DNA of 64,000 nt from NCBI RefSeq assembly GCF_000471905.2, contig NW_006499436.1, positions 3,056,867-3,120,866 of the forward strand, given 5' to 3'. The stretch's first letter is position 1. Each line of letters opens with the position of its first letter. Shown here one piece after another: positions 11,960 to 25,300 of this stretch. The notes beneath the pieces were generated by a model. That model ran no database searches. It was given only the letters and a program-made list of their open reading frames with translations, and was not told the origin of the DNA. The position numbers and the translations under genes were made by a program. Source of the stretch: Amborella trichopoda (lineage: Eukaryota; Streptophyta; Magnoliopsida; Amborellales; Amborellaceae).

Positions 11960-12348
11960 GTTACATTTGGGCTGCGCTGGCCCCATGTACAGCTGGAAAA
12001 CATATTTTTTGGCCGAATGCGGGATTGGCCATTCTGAGCTGAAAAGGTTTCAGGCTTTTTTTGGGCTGGCCTGTTGGTAGCCCTAATTGCTCAGGTGTAA
12101 TTGCAATGCCACTATTCCCAGGTGCAACTCCAGGACTCAAACCCCACTTATCGACAAAAATGTTGCCAACTGCAGTAATTTGCAAATGGCAAAAAATTTT
12201 AAAAAAAAACAGTGAGAGGAAAAAGACGAAAGAAAAAAGAAAGGAGGTTGCTGCTGTGCAATGGGCAAAAAGAAAGATAACGTTACATATGTTTGTCCGA
12301 TGATGAAATTTTTTCTAAGTACTACCGAGGTAATATAGCTATCGCCAT
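11960..12348. other. Unassigned stretch with opposing short ORFs
   Basis: A 74-codon minus ORF (11961-12185) and an 80-codon plus ORF (12061-12303) overlap. Neither has a motif I recognise. GC content is higher than the surroundings. Confidence 0.3.
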
Positions 12349-12356
12349 GTCCAAAT

Positions 12357-12687
12357 CAGTATTTTAAAACCCGGTGACTTTCGTTCTAGATCGCTGATCC
12401 AGATATACTTGGTCCGGACCGAACCAATCCTAAGATGGTACGGGTTTTAACTAAATTCCCCCTTGAAATGCTCCACGTTCTCATTTATTTATTTTTTAAA
12501 TTCATGTAAACCTTTATTTTTAATTTTTATTTAATTTTTAAATTTTAATATTTTTATATCCATATTAAAAAAATAAATTTAGATCACTAATTCGAACTTA
12601 TCCATACCCATTTCGATTCGCTAATCCACGAATCCGACACGAATTTGTAGGTAAACAATCCACCCCCAACAGGGTTTTAAAACATTG
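12357..12687. mobile_element. hAT-type MITE with perfect 8-bp target duplication
   Basis: 331 bp bounded by GTCCAAAT on both sides (12349-12356 and 12688-12695). The ends are inverted repeats: CAGTATTTTAAAACCC, and CAATGTTTTAAAACCC as the complement of the right end, 14 of 16 identical. An 8-bp duplication and CA-starting ends fit the hAT superfamily. Non-coding. Confidence 0.92.
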
Positions 12688-12695
12688 GTCCAAAT

Positions 12696-13388
12696 CAAGC
12701 TCAATCTATAGGGATCATGCGAGCTACTTTTCACTACCAATGCTACTATAGGTATGGCTTCTATCCATTTAGTAAGGAAAACATTACAAAATGCCTATAT
12801 GTGAAGTTTTACATTACTTCACTTACAGCTTTATCATCGTTCAAAGTTTATCACAAAGTCACAGATAGCTGATAGTGTTTGAATTTTATTTTATTTTATT
12901 TTTTTATAAATTATAATGATCTGAAATTTTGTAGGTGTGTGTGCCTTAATGAGATGCACATGAATAAAATATAAAACAAATAATTTGAATGAAAAAATTA
13001 TACAAAATACCCCTCTAAAGTTTCAAATGTAATTGTCATTTTATTTTGTCTATTATTTTTTTAATATTTTATTTTGACAATACAATAATTATAAAAATTC
13101 AATACCGTGAAATGAACTTTGAACGGTGATGAAATATAATGGTGAAGTACTGTAGAACGCACCTATTGGAGTTTTGTAGATGCTTCCATTTAGTAATGAT
13201 AGCAAGGATATGAACCTTACATTTCATCATGGCCCTCAAGTCCCCAACACTAATCGTGAACCCCATTATAATTATGATATTTGTTTTTCTTGTATTCTCT
13301 TTCAGGAATATTGTTCTGAGCACTATTATCTCATTTGAGTTTCAAAATTGTGGGAAAGCAAACAAAATCGCAATGGTCAGTATTGGAG
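12696..13388. other. Intergenic/3' region of UBA5
   Basis: AT-rich. Includes a degenerate family 2-like core at about 12870-13060. The UBA5 3' UTR should lie in the last part, just below 13389. Confidence 0.4.
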
Positions 13389-16300
13389 TCAAGCTGCATT
13401 TAGAGCATCAAGTTGCTTTTGAAGATCCTCGAGATCACCTGTGAAAGCTACCGTGTCTTCAGTTGTTTGTGGCCTTTGTAAATCATCAGCATCTGGAAGT
13501 TCCCGTGCAAGACCTTCTGGAAGACTTTCTGCAGTAAAGAACAACGCGGATTAGAAATAGAAGCTAATTCCAAGTTGATCATAGGAAAGGCCCTTGCAGA
13601 GGGATATGGGTATCAAGCGAATTTCCCATCTATCTGCTAATGCAAGCAGTGGAAATGTTCAAGGAAGATACCCGCTTCCAAAGTAGGTATGTTTTCACTT
13701 CTGTACATGTGGCAGACTGAGAAATACTTCGTTGTTCTAAGATAAAAGAAAGTTTTTCTTTTCTCATTAAATTCTTGATAATTCAAAAGGAAAAATTTTC
13801 TTTATCGACTAAAAAATAGATACCAAACCAGAATAATCAGTTTAGTGTTTGCCCCCCAAAAAAAAAAAACAATTTGGTGAACACATCTGCGAATTGTTCA
13901 TGTGTAGAAATATGTAGCAGAGTGATCAGTCTTCCAAAATTCTCAATAATGACATGGAAATCAATCTCAATGAGCATTCTAAATATTGTCAGCTCTATAT
14001 CCATAGAGAAAAGCAAGAGAAGATGGAGATCCCACTCTTGGTGGCAGTCGAAGCCAAAAACCATCACCATAATGGACACAACCTATATTCGATTGAAGAA
14101 AATAAAATGGATTCTGAAATATTTGAAAAATAAGAGGGATTTTATTTTTTTCATTTCCCTTGGAAAATATTTTAAAAGGGAAACAAGTAAAATAAGAAGA
14201 GTTTTTCTTTTTCGTTTGTTTTCTTCTCTGCAAGTGTCATCTTTCTCTTATCTAAGTGGTTATACATATTGATTGGAAAGGTTTTTGAGTGGTTAGGGCA
14301 CATTGCACAAGATCTCTTTCTCTCTAAAACCTCTCTCTTTTATTTTTCCCAAGGTGTTGGGTACAGGGACTTATACCTTAGCTCTATGAAAGCCCCACAG
14401 TGTCACGGGATAAATAACAGCATTGTGTTCCTTGATTCACCTCTCTAGATTATTTCCTACTTTGGTTTTCAGTTTTCACAACCTTCTCTTCTCTCTCATG
14501 CACTCTACTGATGGCAAGCTCTTTCTCAATAAGTTCGCTCTAGGAAAACAACATAACAGGGCCTCCAAGACTCTACAAATATGGTGAGTATGTTCTATGG
14601 TTTTGCTCATCTTTTGTAATCAAAATACTACTTAAAGTTGTGGAAAAGTTGCATGCACAAGAAGAACCCCACCTGACATCATTCATAGTCATTTGAAACG
14701 ATTTACATGGAGTTTTGATTTAAATATTCTTGCTGGAAATTTTCTTTAGGTTGATTAGAACTCTTGGATGATGTTCACAACAATCAAATCGATTTTGGGT
14801 CTTGCTTCTTTTATGCATCACGAGATTTTGATCCTAAAGATGTTTAAAGTGTTAATGAAATTTACAGCAAGCTGTAGTGACTGATTTTTTATATCACATG
14901 ACAATTGAACGCCAACTGTTGATGATTTTCCTGGTTTAGCTGGAATATTAGTTATATGCTAAAATAGCTCTATTTGCTTTTCAAAAACCAAAATAATCTG
15001 CTGCAATCGGGTCAACATATTCTATTTCACATTTGATTTGGTAACAAGATATTGTCTCTTTCCAAACAAACAACAATGAGGCCATGAATACACAAAAAGC
15101 AGGCCATTCTATAGAGATTCCGAGTAACCACTCCAGGAAAATCTAGATTAAGGTGTAAGCTCCAAGGAGGACAAGGACAAAAGACCCTTTGGAGATGTTT
15201 GAACATATGTAGTGCCTGTTTGAATAACAATTAATTTCATCTGGAATCATAGTTGTTGGAGGTGGGAGCAGGATTGGTTCGAGATTCGCCAAACCGCCTT
15301 ATAGTGGAAGCTCCCAGGGCTTATGATCGTTGTCTGTACAATGAACAAGACAAGGAGAGGGATCCAATGTCAATGGGTTCAATGTTTTGACTCACAGGAA
15401 TCTAAGCTCTGCTATACAAAAAAATGACGTTGTAAATAGAGCCAGTATGAGTTCTCTTGGTTAAGGAATCGAGTTTTAAGTATGTCGTATAACAGGGTTC
15501 CTCCTGTTCTAAAATCGAGAATCTTAAAGTATAGGAATCAAGGTCCTCAACTGATTGTCCCAAGGTCCGCAAGTGCCATTTACCAGGGATCCCTTATCAA
15601 GTGCCCCTGGTCCTTAACAATGGATTTATTTATTTTTGTGTGAATAACAACAGATTAATTATGTAGCTCTATGAGTCAGTTTTTCATGGACCACTACATC
15701 TTCAAGCCATGACACAAGTTTGGTATGCACTTCCCTCTGAGTCGTTGGCAACCCATAATCCTACCACTCAAGAGTCATCTTCTTCGAATGTAGCCTCCTT
15801 TGCTTCCATTGTCTCTCAAAGGCTGGCTCTTCGAAGGGGCACGAGGACAACATGAACTACTACTCTCTCTCTCTGACTGATGTAAAAGTAAGCTTGAAAT
15901 GAAAGCATATATTCTCATCTCACAATTGTAATCAGATTTAAGACTCTAAAACAATAGGACATCATAAATATAAGATTTTAAATGAATTATATATTCTCAC
16001 AACTAAGAGGGGTGACTTACACAATAGGATTTAATAAAACAATGGGTCACTCTAGACTATGCCTAGTTTAAATTAAGAATCTAAAATAATCGAACTTCGT
16101 GCTATGCGAAAAAGGGGCTGGATTTTAACATCATAGAACTTGAGATTCCTAAATTATGGGAACTTCGGACAATGGCAATCTCTAACCTAGTATCATCCGT
16201 CAATGAAAGTAGAACCCACAAACATGGAACAAAAGATTTTAATATACCAAAACATTGGACCATAGTTGATGAGAGCGGGGATCTATTTCGAAATGAAATT

Positions 16301-19300
16301 GGATTCCACTGATGGATGGAACATGGTACCCTTTCTTTGGGAGCGAGATCCCAAAATTTAACAAACGGGGGCCCTACAAGATCCCTTGCAAGAACCATGG
16401 GATTGAGGTTCCGGAGCGGGATCATCACTTTACCCACAAGGTTCCCTTAACTATGTCTGGAATATATTATCTTATAAAAAATTAATAAACTTTGGATAAA
16501 GTTATTTTGTTAGCTGATAGTACATATCGTGTGTTATGTATAACCTTATTTAAAATATTTAATTTTTCAATAACTTCCAGCTATTTTTAGCTATTTCTAG
16601 CCAAAAACATGTGATGTTCGGCAAATTTGAATAGAGTAAAAACAGCTTTTCAAATAGGTAAACTTATGTAGAAGACTATGTATAAGTTTATCTCAAATAA
16701 CTTTATGATGGACAAAACAAAACAATAGATAACTCGTTCTCAAGGGTTGAAACAATGAATTATCGGTGATAACAAGTACCATCCAAACACGGCCCTAATG
16801 TTCCTGTGTACTATCGACAAAAGTGGACTCCAAGTAAATATATGCAGATTCTTTTAGGAAGCATCCATAATGACAGCAAGGCACCATTCTAGATATTAAG
16901 TAGAATGCTACTCTTACATACAGCTGTGTAGATTTATATGACAACAAGGCACCCTTCTAGATACTAAGTAGAATGCTACTCTTACATACAGCTTTGTGTA
17001 GATTTATACGAAAACGGTAGTGCAATATGTGCTAAAGGAATATGTTCATGAACTGCCTTTGATGGCTAATGTTCAAATTGCCATTCAATTCCTCAAAATA
17101 AGGGTTGTTGATTTGCTTTACTGTTTGGCTGCAATATGCGGCTGTAACCAATTTTTCTAGGATATAAGCTGGTCACTCGATTCAGAGATTTTGCCCAAAA
17201 TCATAGAAGCAGTGAATTCAGATGATGCAGTCTCAGTGTTGTGATGTCACGGTTAAACAGAGAAACTACCAAATCTATAAAAATAAGATGCTTCAACATA
17301 TGCAATAAGATTAGGAAATAAAATTATATAAAGATGTAGATGCATTCAGGCATGTCTATGTACATATGGAACCAGAGTAGGAAATCATGCTAACAGTCTG
17401 TTTATGCCTACTATATGAAGCAATTGACCCCTATGGTATGCTTTAGCATTATGAGACAATAAAACAGAGCTTAATAATCAAAACTAAGTGATCAAAGAAG
17501 AAAGAAAGGTGACCTGAATCTCTTCCAGTAATTGTGTTGTCCAAATTGCAATCATCAATGACACTGTAAACAAAACACCACAAAGTTAGTTCTAAAATAT
17601 AAACACCTAAACCTTTATGGGACATCCTCTGCCAACAGCTGGAAGAGAACACAGCACCATGTTTATCTTATTTAAATCCATGATGACAAACCCATCATAG
17701 GGTCAAGGTTCATTATTATCCAAAGTTGCCCAATTGACCAGAACACAAAGTTTATACCAAGAGAATGCCAGCATGATTGCGACAAAGTCAAAATCTGTCC
17801 AATCTAGGCATCACACCACAAGGCTCATCCTTTCTAACATTTTTAGTTGATGTAAGGTAATATGCTAAATCCATTTCAAATCCCTTTGCTTACATCAGGA
17901 AAAGTTACCAACGTTTTCTCGGTGATCTTGGTAGAACTATGTCATGATTCTTATCGAACTCATCTTAAACCAAGATGAGAAGATTCTTGGCATTTTGCAA
18001 CACAAACCAAAAAAAGAAGAAGGACATCAGACAATCATTTAGTTTTAGCAATGCTGCAAATCTTCATATTTTCCCTCTCAACATTTGCTTTTCGTCCTTT
18101 ATTTTTTTATATTTTTGTTCTAAAAACATGTATGGACATATCAGCCCTGTGCCTTATTTTGGAGTCGCCACGATGGAAACCTCCTTTTTGCAAGATAATA
18201 TAACATTTGAACCTTATCCAAACTGAAATACCTGATGCTCCATTCGTTATCGGCATGAAGTGAAGCTTCTTCACTATTTGAAGCTTCAGCTTCCATCTTT
18301 GCTTTAGCTGCAACATCTCTAACTGGTTTCATTTTGATATACTCTTTCTGCAGAATGGTAATCAGCTCCAAAATCATATATCAGATTTAAAGCACACCTG
18401 TACAAAGCAGAATATTTAACATCTTGGTAAGAAAATCAATAGAACTGATGCATGTACCTGGCGCTCTAGGCAGACTGAGTTAGAGCATTGTGGGTTTGGG
18501 CGCAAATCCATGGTTGGGAAGTAGTCCTTAAGAGCATTATATCCCTGTCAATCAGGTATTCTATCACAGACTCGTTCATTAACTGAACTGAACATAAAAG
18601 TTACTTGGAAAAATAAAATAAAAAAGTTAAGTTCAGCCCCTAAAGCAGGATAACAAAGGTTTTCTCTTTTCTGCTCATTGAGGAGAATAACATGTTTCTC
18701 ATCTTCTTTCTTTTATCACTTAGGAGCCATGAAAGATGAAAGTTTCATGCACGGTTTTGAATGAGAGAAAGAAGTGAGGAATTCTCTTTTCGACTCTGAC
18801 TCTCCCACTCCAGTCGTTGCTATTCTCCCACTCCAGTCGTTGCTATTCTTTCTGTTACTTCGAAAGTAGCTGCTTCAGCGTTAGGCACTCGAATTTTCGA
18901 TATTCCTTTCTATTTCTCATCGAACGAATGGCATCTTCTTCTAGAAATCCTAGCTGTTGCTATTACTCAAACAAGCATGAAATGTATGCTTGCATATTCG
19001 TCCATGGGTCAAATCGGATATGTAATTATTGGAATAATTGTTGGAGACTCAAATGAAGGACATGCAAGCATGATAACTTATATGTTGTTCTATATCTCCA
19101 AAATAAAAAAGTTAAGTTCAGCCCCTAAAGCAGGATAACAAATGTTTTCTCTTTTCTGTCACTAAGGAGAATAACATGTTTCACAATCTTTATGAATAAT
19201 TCAAAGTTATTATTCAGTTCTATAAAGAATACAAAAAGTGGCATAGATCAGCAAATAGCTGATAAGATATTACCAGTTGAAATGTTATTACAGTTCACAA

Positions 19301-22300
19301 GAAGAAACATAATAAAGAAACTTTTGAGCTAGACGAAATTTCCAAACATGGTCATGATTCAGTGTGAATAATAGAAAGAGTGAAAAGCAAGTGGCATGGA
19401 TCACAATTTAGCTGATAAGCTTTGGTAGTTGAAATACCATTATAGTCCACACAACAGGTACATAATCGAGGAAAATTTATGAACCTGCCTAAGTAACGGC
19501 AACAATTGCTTGCACTGAGGAGAATCTGCTACATGTCGATACGTAAGATGCACATATAGACCAGCAAATCTGTATCGACATGCACGTCTTGAAAATTCTT
19601 CTTTTGGATTTTCAGACATGTGCTTGGTATGTGGGTACATGAGTCCACGGATTCAATGAACAAGACACACATGTCCATTTTGTAACACATGCATGGGCGG
19701 GGCGCATGTGCCTTATGATTTACACATGTACCTTTGAATGGCAGCCATAATTTTTCAATGTTACACTTTATTATTAAAAAATCACACACACACGTGTGTG
19801 TATGGGATGTGTTCTACTGATCTTGCCAAAATTTTGCTATGAAGATTCTTAAATCAGAGTCAGAAATGTATTTTCATCTCTGTATCCTTGTAACGTTGCA
19901 TACTACGAAACAATTAGTAAAATATTCTAAATTCTAATCATTTACAAAAGCTCAGTTGAATACAATTTACTATCATGCATTACGACAAAAGCTTAGCTGT
20001 CAGACTGGTAGCTAAGTATTGACTATAAGGATAGCAGCCAAAGCTGTAGTCAGAGCTATCCAACAAAAGAATGGAATGAACAAGTCAAAGTTTCCTGGCT
20101 ACACACTACAAAAGGCAATAATGCTTGTTCTCGGACTGCACCAAGAGGAGGGGCCCTTTGTACTGCTCAGCCTCCAAAAAAGCAATGTGCTCACCCAGCT
20201 AGTTGATGCCAGAGATAAGGTCAGTTCTAATAACTTGATCTTTAACCTTACGGCTGATGCCAGTCAAGGACATCTGATGCAGGCTAGACAAGCTATAAAT
20301 AATTTTTCCTACGGAACTAGTGAAGATAAAGAATGAACGAATGATACTATCAGCCAATCGAACTGGAAAGCTTCATCTCTTCCACATCCCTTCAAAAAAT
20401 AAATAAATATATTGGAAGTTTTATTGCAATAGCAACAGAAAACATTTGAAAAGGTGGTAAAAAGAAATGGGAGGACAAACAATTTACCAAGTACTTGGAT
20501 GCTTGTCCAAAATTAAGAAGGAATTTGAGCGCATTTTGAACTAAAAGTCCTGCCACGATACCCTACAAGAGAGGCAAAACACCAGTCTGAAAAGATATTT
20601 GATGCATAAAATAATTGAAGCAGTAAAAACCATTCATCAGGAGCTATGCAAGTCAAATATTACAATAGAAACACAGTCATATACGAGAGATTTAGAAATA
20701 CACAGAAAGTAATGGCTATTTGTGGAAAACCTGCAAAATACTAACGTCTATAAATCTAACAGCCCGCATCTAAGCAATGTATAATGCATGAACTTGATTA
20801 ATATCTTCCTGAGGAAGAGTTCTTCCACATTGGATTTTATAATGCACGAACTAAATTACATTTTATCAGGCTGATGCGGAACTAAACTAACGGCCCATTT
20901 GGATGAAATGGTGAAAATGAGGCATCAAAGATATTTATGCAGAATAATGAATCGTGACAAATGAGATATATTCCTCACCATGGTGGTTGGTAAAGATGCA
21001 GCACAAACGCCTTCACGTTTCAGCGTACGTTCATCCACTCCTGAAGCAACAACCTGGATAGAAAGAGTTATCAAATTTTCCACAGTATCGTTCCAAACTG
21101 ATAAGATACTAGTATTGTTCTCTCACATAATCTACAAGTCAATTCTACAGTTCACATCAGTGTATCTTTTTGTGGGTTAGTTCAGAAGTAGGATTTGAAC
21201 TTGGGACATGGTGCAGCATTTTTTTTATTGCTTTATCAGCATCGTCGATGCTGTCTGAACAGTAAGAGATAAATGCAATTCATGAATGTATATATCACAC
21301 CAGTGGTTAAAGAAAAGGAAAATAGTTTTAAGATGTGTATCCATTGCTAAAAAGGGCAAGCATAGGAAAGCCCTTGGAAGAATGGCTGGATGATTGACTG
21401 ATCCCCATCAAAAGAAGTTGGATCAAGTGCTGTGCATTATTAGGAGGCAAGAGATTACATCACAGGAGAAAGCACTATGAAGTTACTTAACTAACTTCCA
21501 AAACACACATTTGATTGGCTCCATACAATGTCATTTTATTTTATCCACATAAATTTGTTCCACTCTAGTAATAATAACCAATTGTTCAAAGTGAACTTCT
21601 CAAGGTGATGAGCCTGAACATTGTTGTCAAAACATCTCCATTAAGCCAGCAGCAGATATTGAATATTGAAAAGAAAGATACTAGATTTTAAAAATGGTGA
21701 GCTGCACAAAATTCCTCCGTCTCAACCAAAATGAGTGAATTCCTAACATGTAGGCTATTCGATCCAGCCCTTGACACCTTTCTAAAGATAAGAAACAGAA
21801 ACTAAGAAAATTTACCATACTTGAATGCAGATAACATATTTTAATATCCTCAAATATAGAAAGCACAGTAAACACCATACAATAGTTATTTCTACTGAAT
21901 TATTCAGATATATGCTGGTTATAGACATGGGATGGTGTTTTCCCGACAACAGGATATGTGCTATTTGCTTGCATAACTTGCAGTGCAGTGAATTTACTGT
22001 GTTTAGGAGTTAGGAGCTAGGACTTTAACTACAGAGACCACCATACAAGGGATGCTATTTAGGAAGACTAACGAGTTTCTCAGTTTTTGAAAAATATTAT
22101 GGTTCATTGCTTGTCTCCTAGTGTTCCCTCAGAGCATTGACTGCAAACAGAACAATCAAACTAGCACACAATTAAGCTTGACACAGTAGATAACAAAGGG
22201 GAATGAACCTTGTGGGTGGCTCGCAGCAGAGTGAAGCTGCTGGGCTAGCCACCTATTGATTACATTCTTCTATCCTATAGGGAAGTGCGTAACTAGGAAA

Positions 22301-25300
22301 AGCCATAGGGCATAGATGTTGAAGTTTTGTGCTTTGATTTTAAACTTTCCATACGAAAAATGTAGTTCCGTTCCATATAACTGTATTGGAACCAGTGGGT
22401 AAGTCACACTGATACCATTTTTGCTCACTAAGAACACATTTCGCATAGAAGACCAGATCCATGCACTTGGTATTCTGAGTAAAGATGCGTAAAAGAGAGG
22501 AAATGGAATTTAATGATATCAAACACTAAGCAGTGTAGAAAGCCCTATGTCCACATGTTATGGTTAGACCAATGTCAAGCCAAGCATATGAAATTAAATG
22601 GCTGGAAAAAGAAGAAATTGTGACTCTGGCAGCTTTCGTGAGACGATATCATGGACCTACCAAAGGAGGAGCACATGCAAAACAAGCTGTTTCACCAGGA
22701 ATCAATAATTGAATATGACCTGAAACAGCATCTTCAGACACACCTGCCAAAAAACATACAGTTTGAAAGATCATTTTTCCAAACCATTGAATAAAAAGAT
22801 AAAGAATAAGTGAAGTGCAGCGGTCCTAGCATCATTAACATGGAATATACACTAATTATGTCATAGATTCTTTTATTATTATTATTATGGTAATAATCAC
22901 AGGATTTGAACAACCTAAGGTTCAAGAATTGAGACATGGTGCTCTACTACTATTCGACACTCTTAAGAGTGTTACATGAGTCCACTGGGAATTCCAGATT
23001 TCCCAAGGGTTGAAGCACACAAATTATTTGTGGATCAGATTTCCTCAGCAAGTTTTGAAGGGCTCGGGATTCTTGAGGGGAAACTCTTTAGATGTAACAC
23101 GGTGGAGGAATGGGAACTCTCAACACCAAAGGTATTTATGGATTTCACGCATATTGCTTAGGAATGAACTCAGTGAAATAGATAGGAAATAATGAATACA
23201 AATGGCGGCTTTGTGCCTCCATACCTGTGACTCACTCCTGTAATTATTTGAATTTATACAGATACAAGGTACAAAAGCTTAAAACCAATTTTCACAGTCA
23301 TAAATGGAGACAAGCAACCTTGACACATAAAGAATAACATGTATCTTATGACAAACTGAAATAATTAAGCGACATGGGTCTCTTACCGGACTCCATCCAT
23401 ATCTGATTGAGCTCGTTGCAAGCCTGCATTGGCATAATAAAGTCAATTATAAGATTAAATTCCTCTAAATCTCAGCATTAAATGCTTGTGAGGGCCTTGA
23501 TGGGTCATGTTTAGTAGCCGCTACTAAATATTTTATTTTCATAAAATTTTCATGGAAAAAGATAAGGAATTCAATAGTTTATATTCTCATAGAACAGTAA
23601 AAGTTACCTGATTTACGACCATGCGAGCTTCATAATTATCCACACAGCTCAACACTAAGTCAACTCCACTACCATTATCGCTTAATCCAAAATCTTTCTT
23701 CGTTAAGCTCTCCATGAAGGTCTCAAAACCTTTCACAGTTGTGATATTCAATGTATAGCTCTATGCATACAAGAAAAGCAACTGTAAGGATGGATGAATT
23801 TATCAAAAAAGGCACAATGTCATGGCAGGTACGGGTGTGTGTGTGTGTGTGGGGGGGGGGAGTGTGGATCAATTCCTTCTTAATTTTCTGAGTCAATAAA
23901 GAATAAGAACCTCTCACAGCATGTAAATGAGACAAAGAAACTACTTAAAAGAGCAACAATAAGGATGGCTAATGAATTCAAGAATTTCCAATCAAGAGTA
24001 TTAAATTCCTTGCTTCATTTATTGAACTTGAGCTAAATGTGCATAAAGAAAACTCTTCTCAAAAAACAAGAAGTTGAATCTGCAAAAGTGTTAACCATAA
24101 TTCGAACAAGTTGGGGCATTATGAACATAGCTCCTTAGGATATAGATTAAGACAATCCCTTTACTATGTTATCCGCAAAGCTCATTTGTCTATGAACCAC
24201 AAAGAATAGATATTGATGAGGAACAAATTAAACTTCTATAAAAAATAATATAATATATCGAACTACTTATGAATTGCCTATACATGCCAACAACATGAAG
24301 AATCAGAATCCCCATTGAATGATTATATGGCTAGGGAACCTAACATTATTAGAAAAAGACCATTAAATGAGGAAGTAGGTTTGATATGAGCAAAGCAATT
24401 AAGGTTACAACAACAATGTCAAAAGTCAATTTGATTCCACATCCTATTTGCTTTGATTGCCATTCGTTTCTACCTACAAAACCCAGATGAAAGTATGGTA
24501 ATTGTTTAGTTGAAAATCAATAACCACGAGTACTAGTCTAGGCAAGCCTATTTCAAAACACATGACTTACAGGGGGGTAGTAAATGGAAGCACATACGTG
24601 TTATTGGATTTCCAGAAAGTGGTGCAATGAATGCACAAATTTCGACTTCAAGTTTTGGACAGAAAAGAGAAGAAGGCACCTTATTTGTCAAATATGACGG
24701 TAACCAAGTTATGATTTGACACGTTAAAGATTGTCCTAGTCTCTTTAATCAGATGGTAGAAAGTACGTTATCTTTGTTGGAAAATAAACTCAGTTCTTTC
24801 ACACAAAAAAGTATGCATATTTAACCTTACTTTAATCACGTTAAGGAGCTGCAAGATCCACTGCCTGCTGTTGATGAGGATCGAACTATATCGAGAATAA
24901 ACTTAACAAAGAGATTTTTATTTGCAACAATTTCCAAGTTAACAAGATTACTAGAATGTACAATTCCAAAGTTTTATTCATAAAGCATGGTTTAAATGAA
25001 GTCTACATCAAAGATTTTACACAAGTTAAGCATTCTATGAGGCCCATAGGATGCGTAGCTGAGATGAGGATGTTGAGATGGACGAGTGGCAAGACAAGAA
25101 AGGATAAAATTTAAAATGAATAAATTCGGGAGAACTTAGGTGTGGTTCCAATAAGTGATAAGATGAGAGAAAGTAGACTTAGTTAGAGCGCCATGTGTAA
25201 TGTAGACACAACACAACACCTGTTACGAGGTGCGAGTTGGTTCAAGTAGAAGGCTCAAAAGGGGTAAGGGGTAGGCCTGGAAGGACATAATTGAAAGCAG

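Noticed and set aside
21180..21215. GGATTTGAACTTGGGACATG, resembling a tRNA T-arm or SINE B box; similar words at 2395, 22905 and 25729
   Set aside because: No cloverleaf or box A at the right distance; not a tRNA gene. A tRNA-derived SINE is possible but cannot be delimited.
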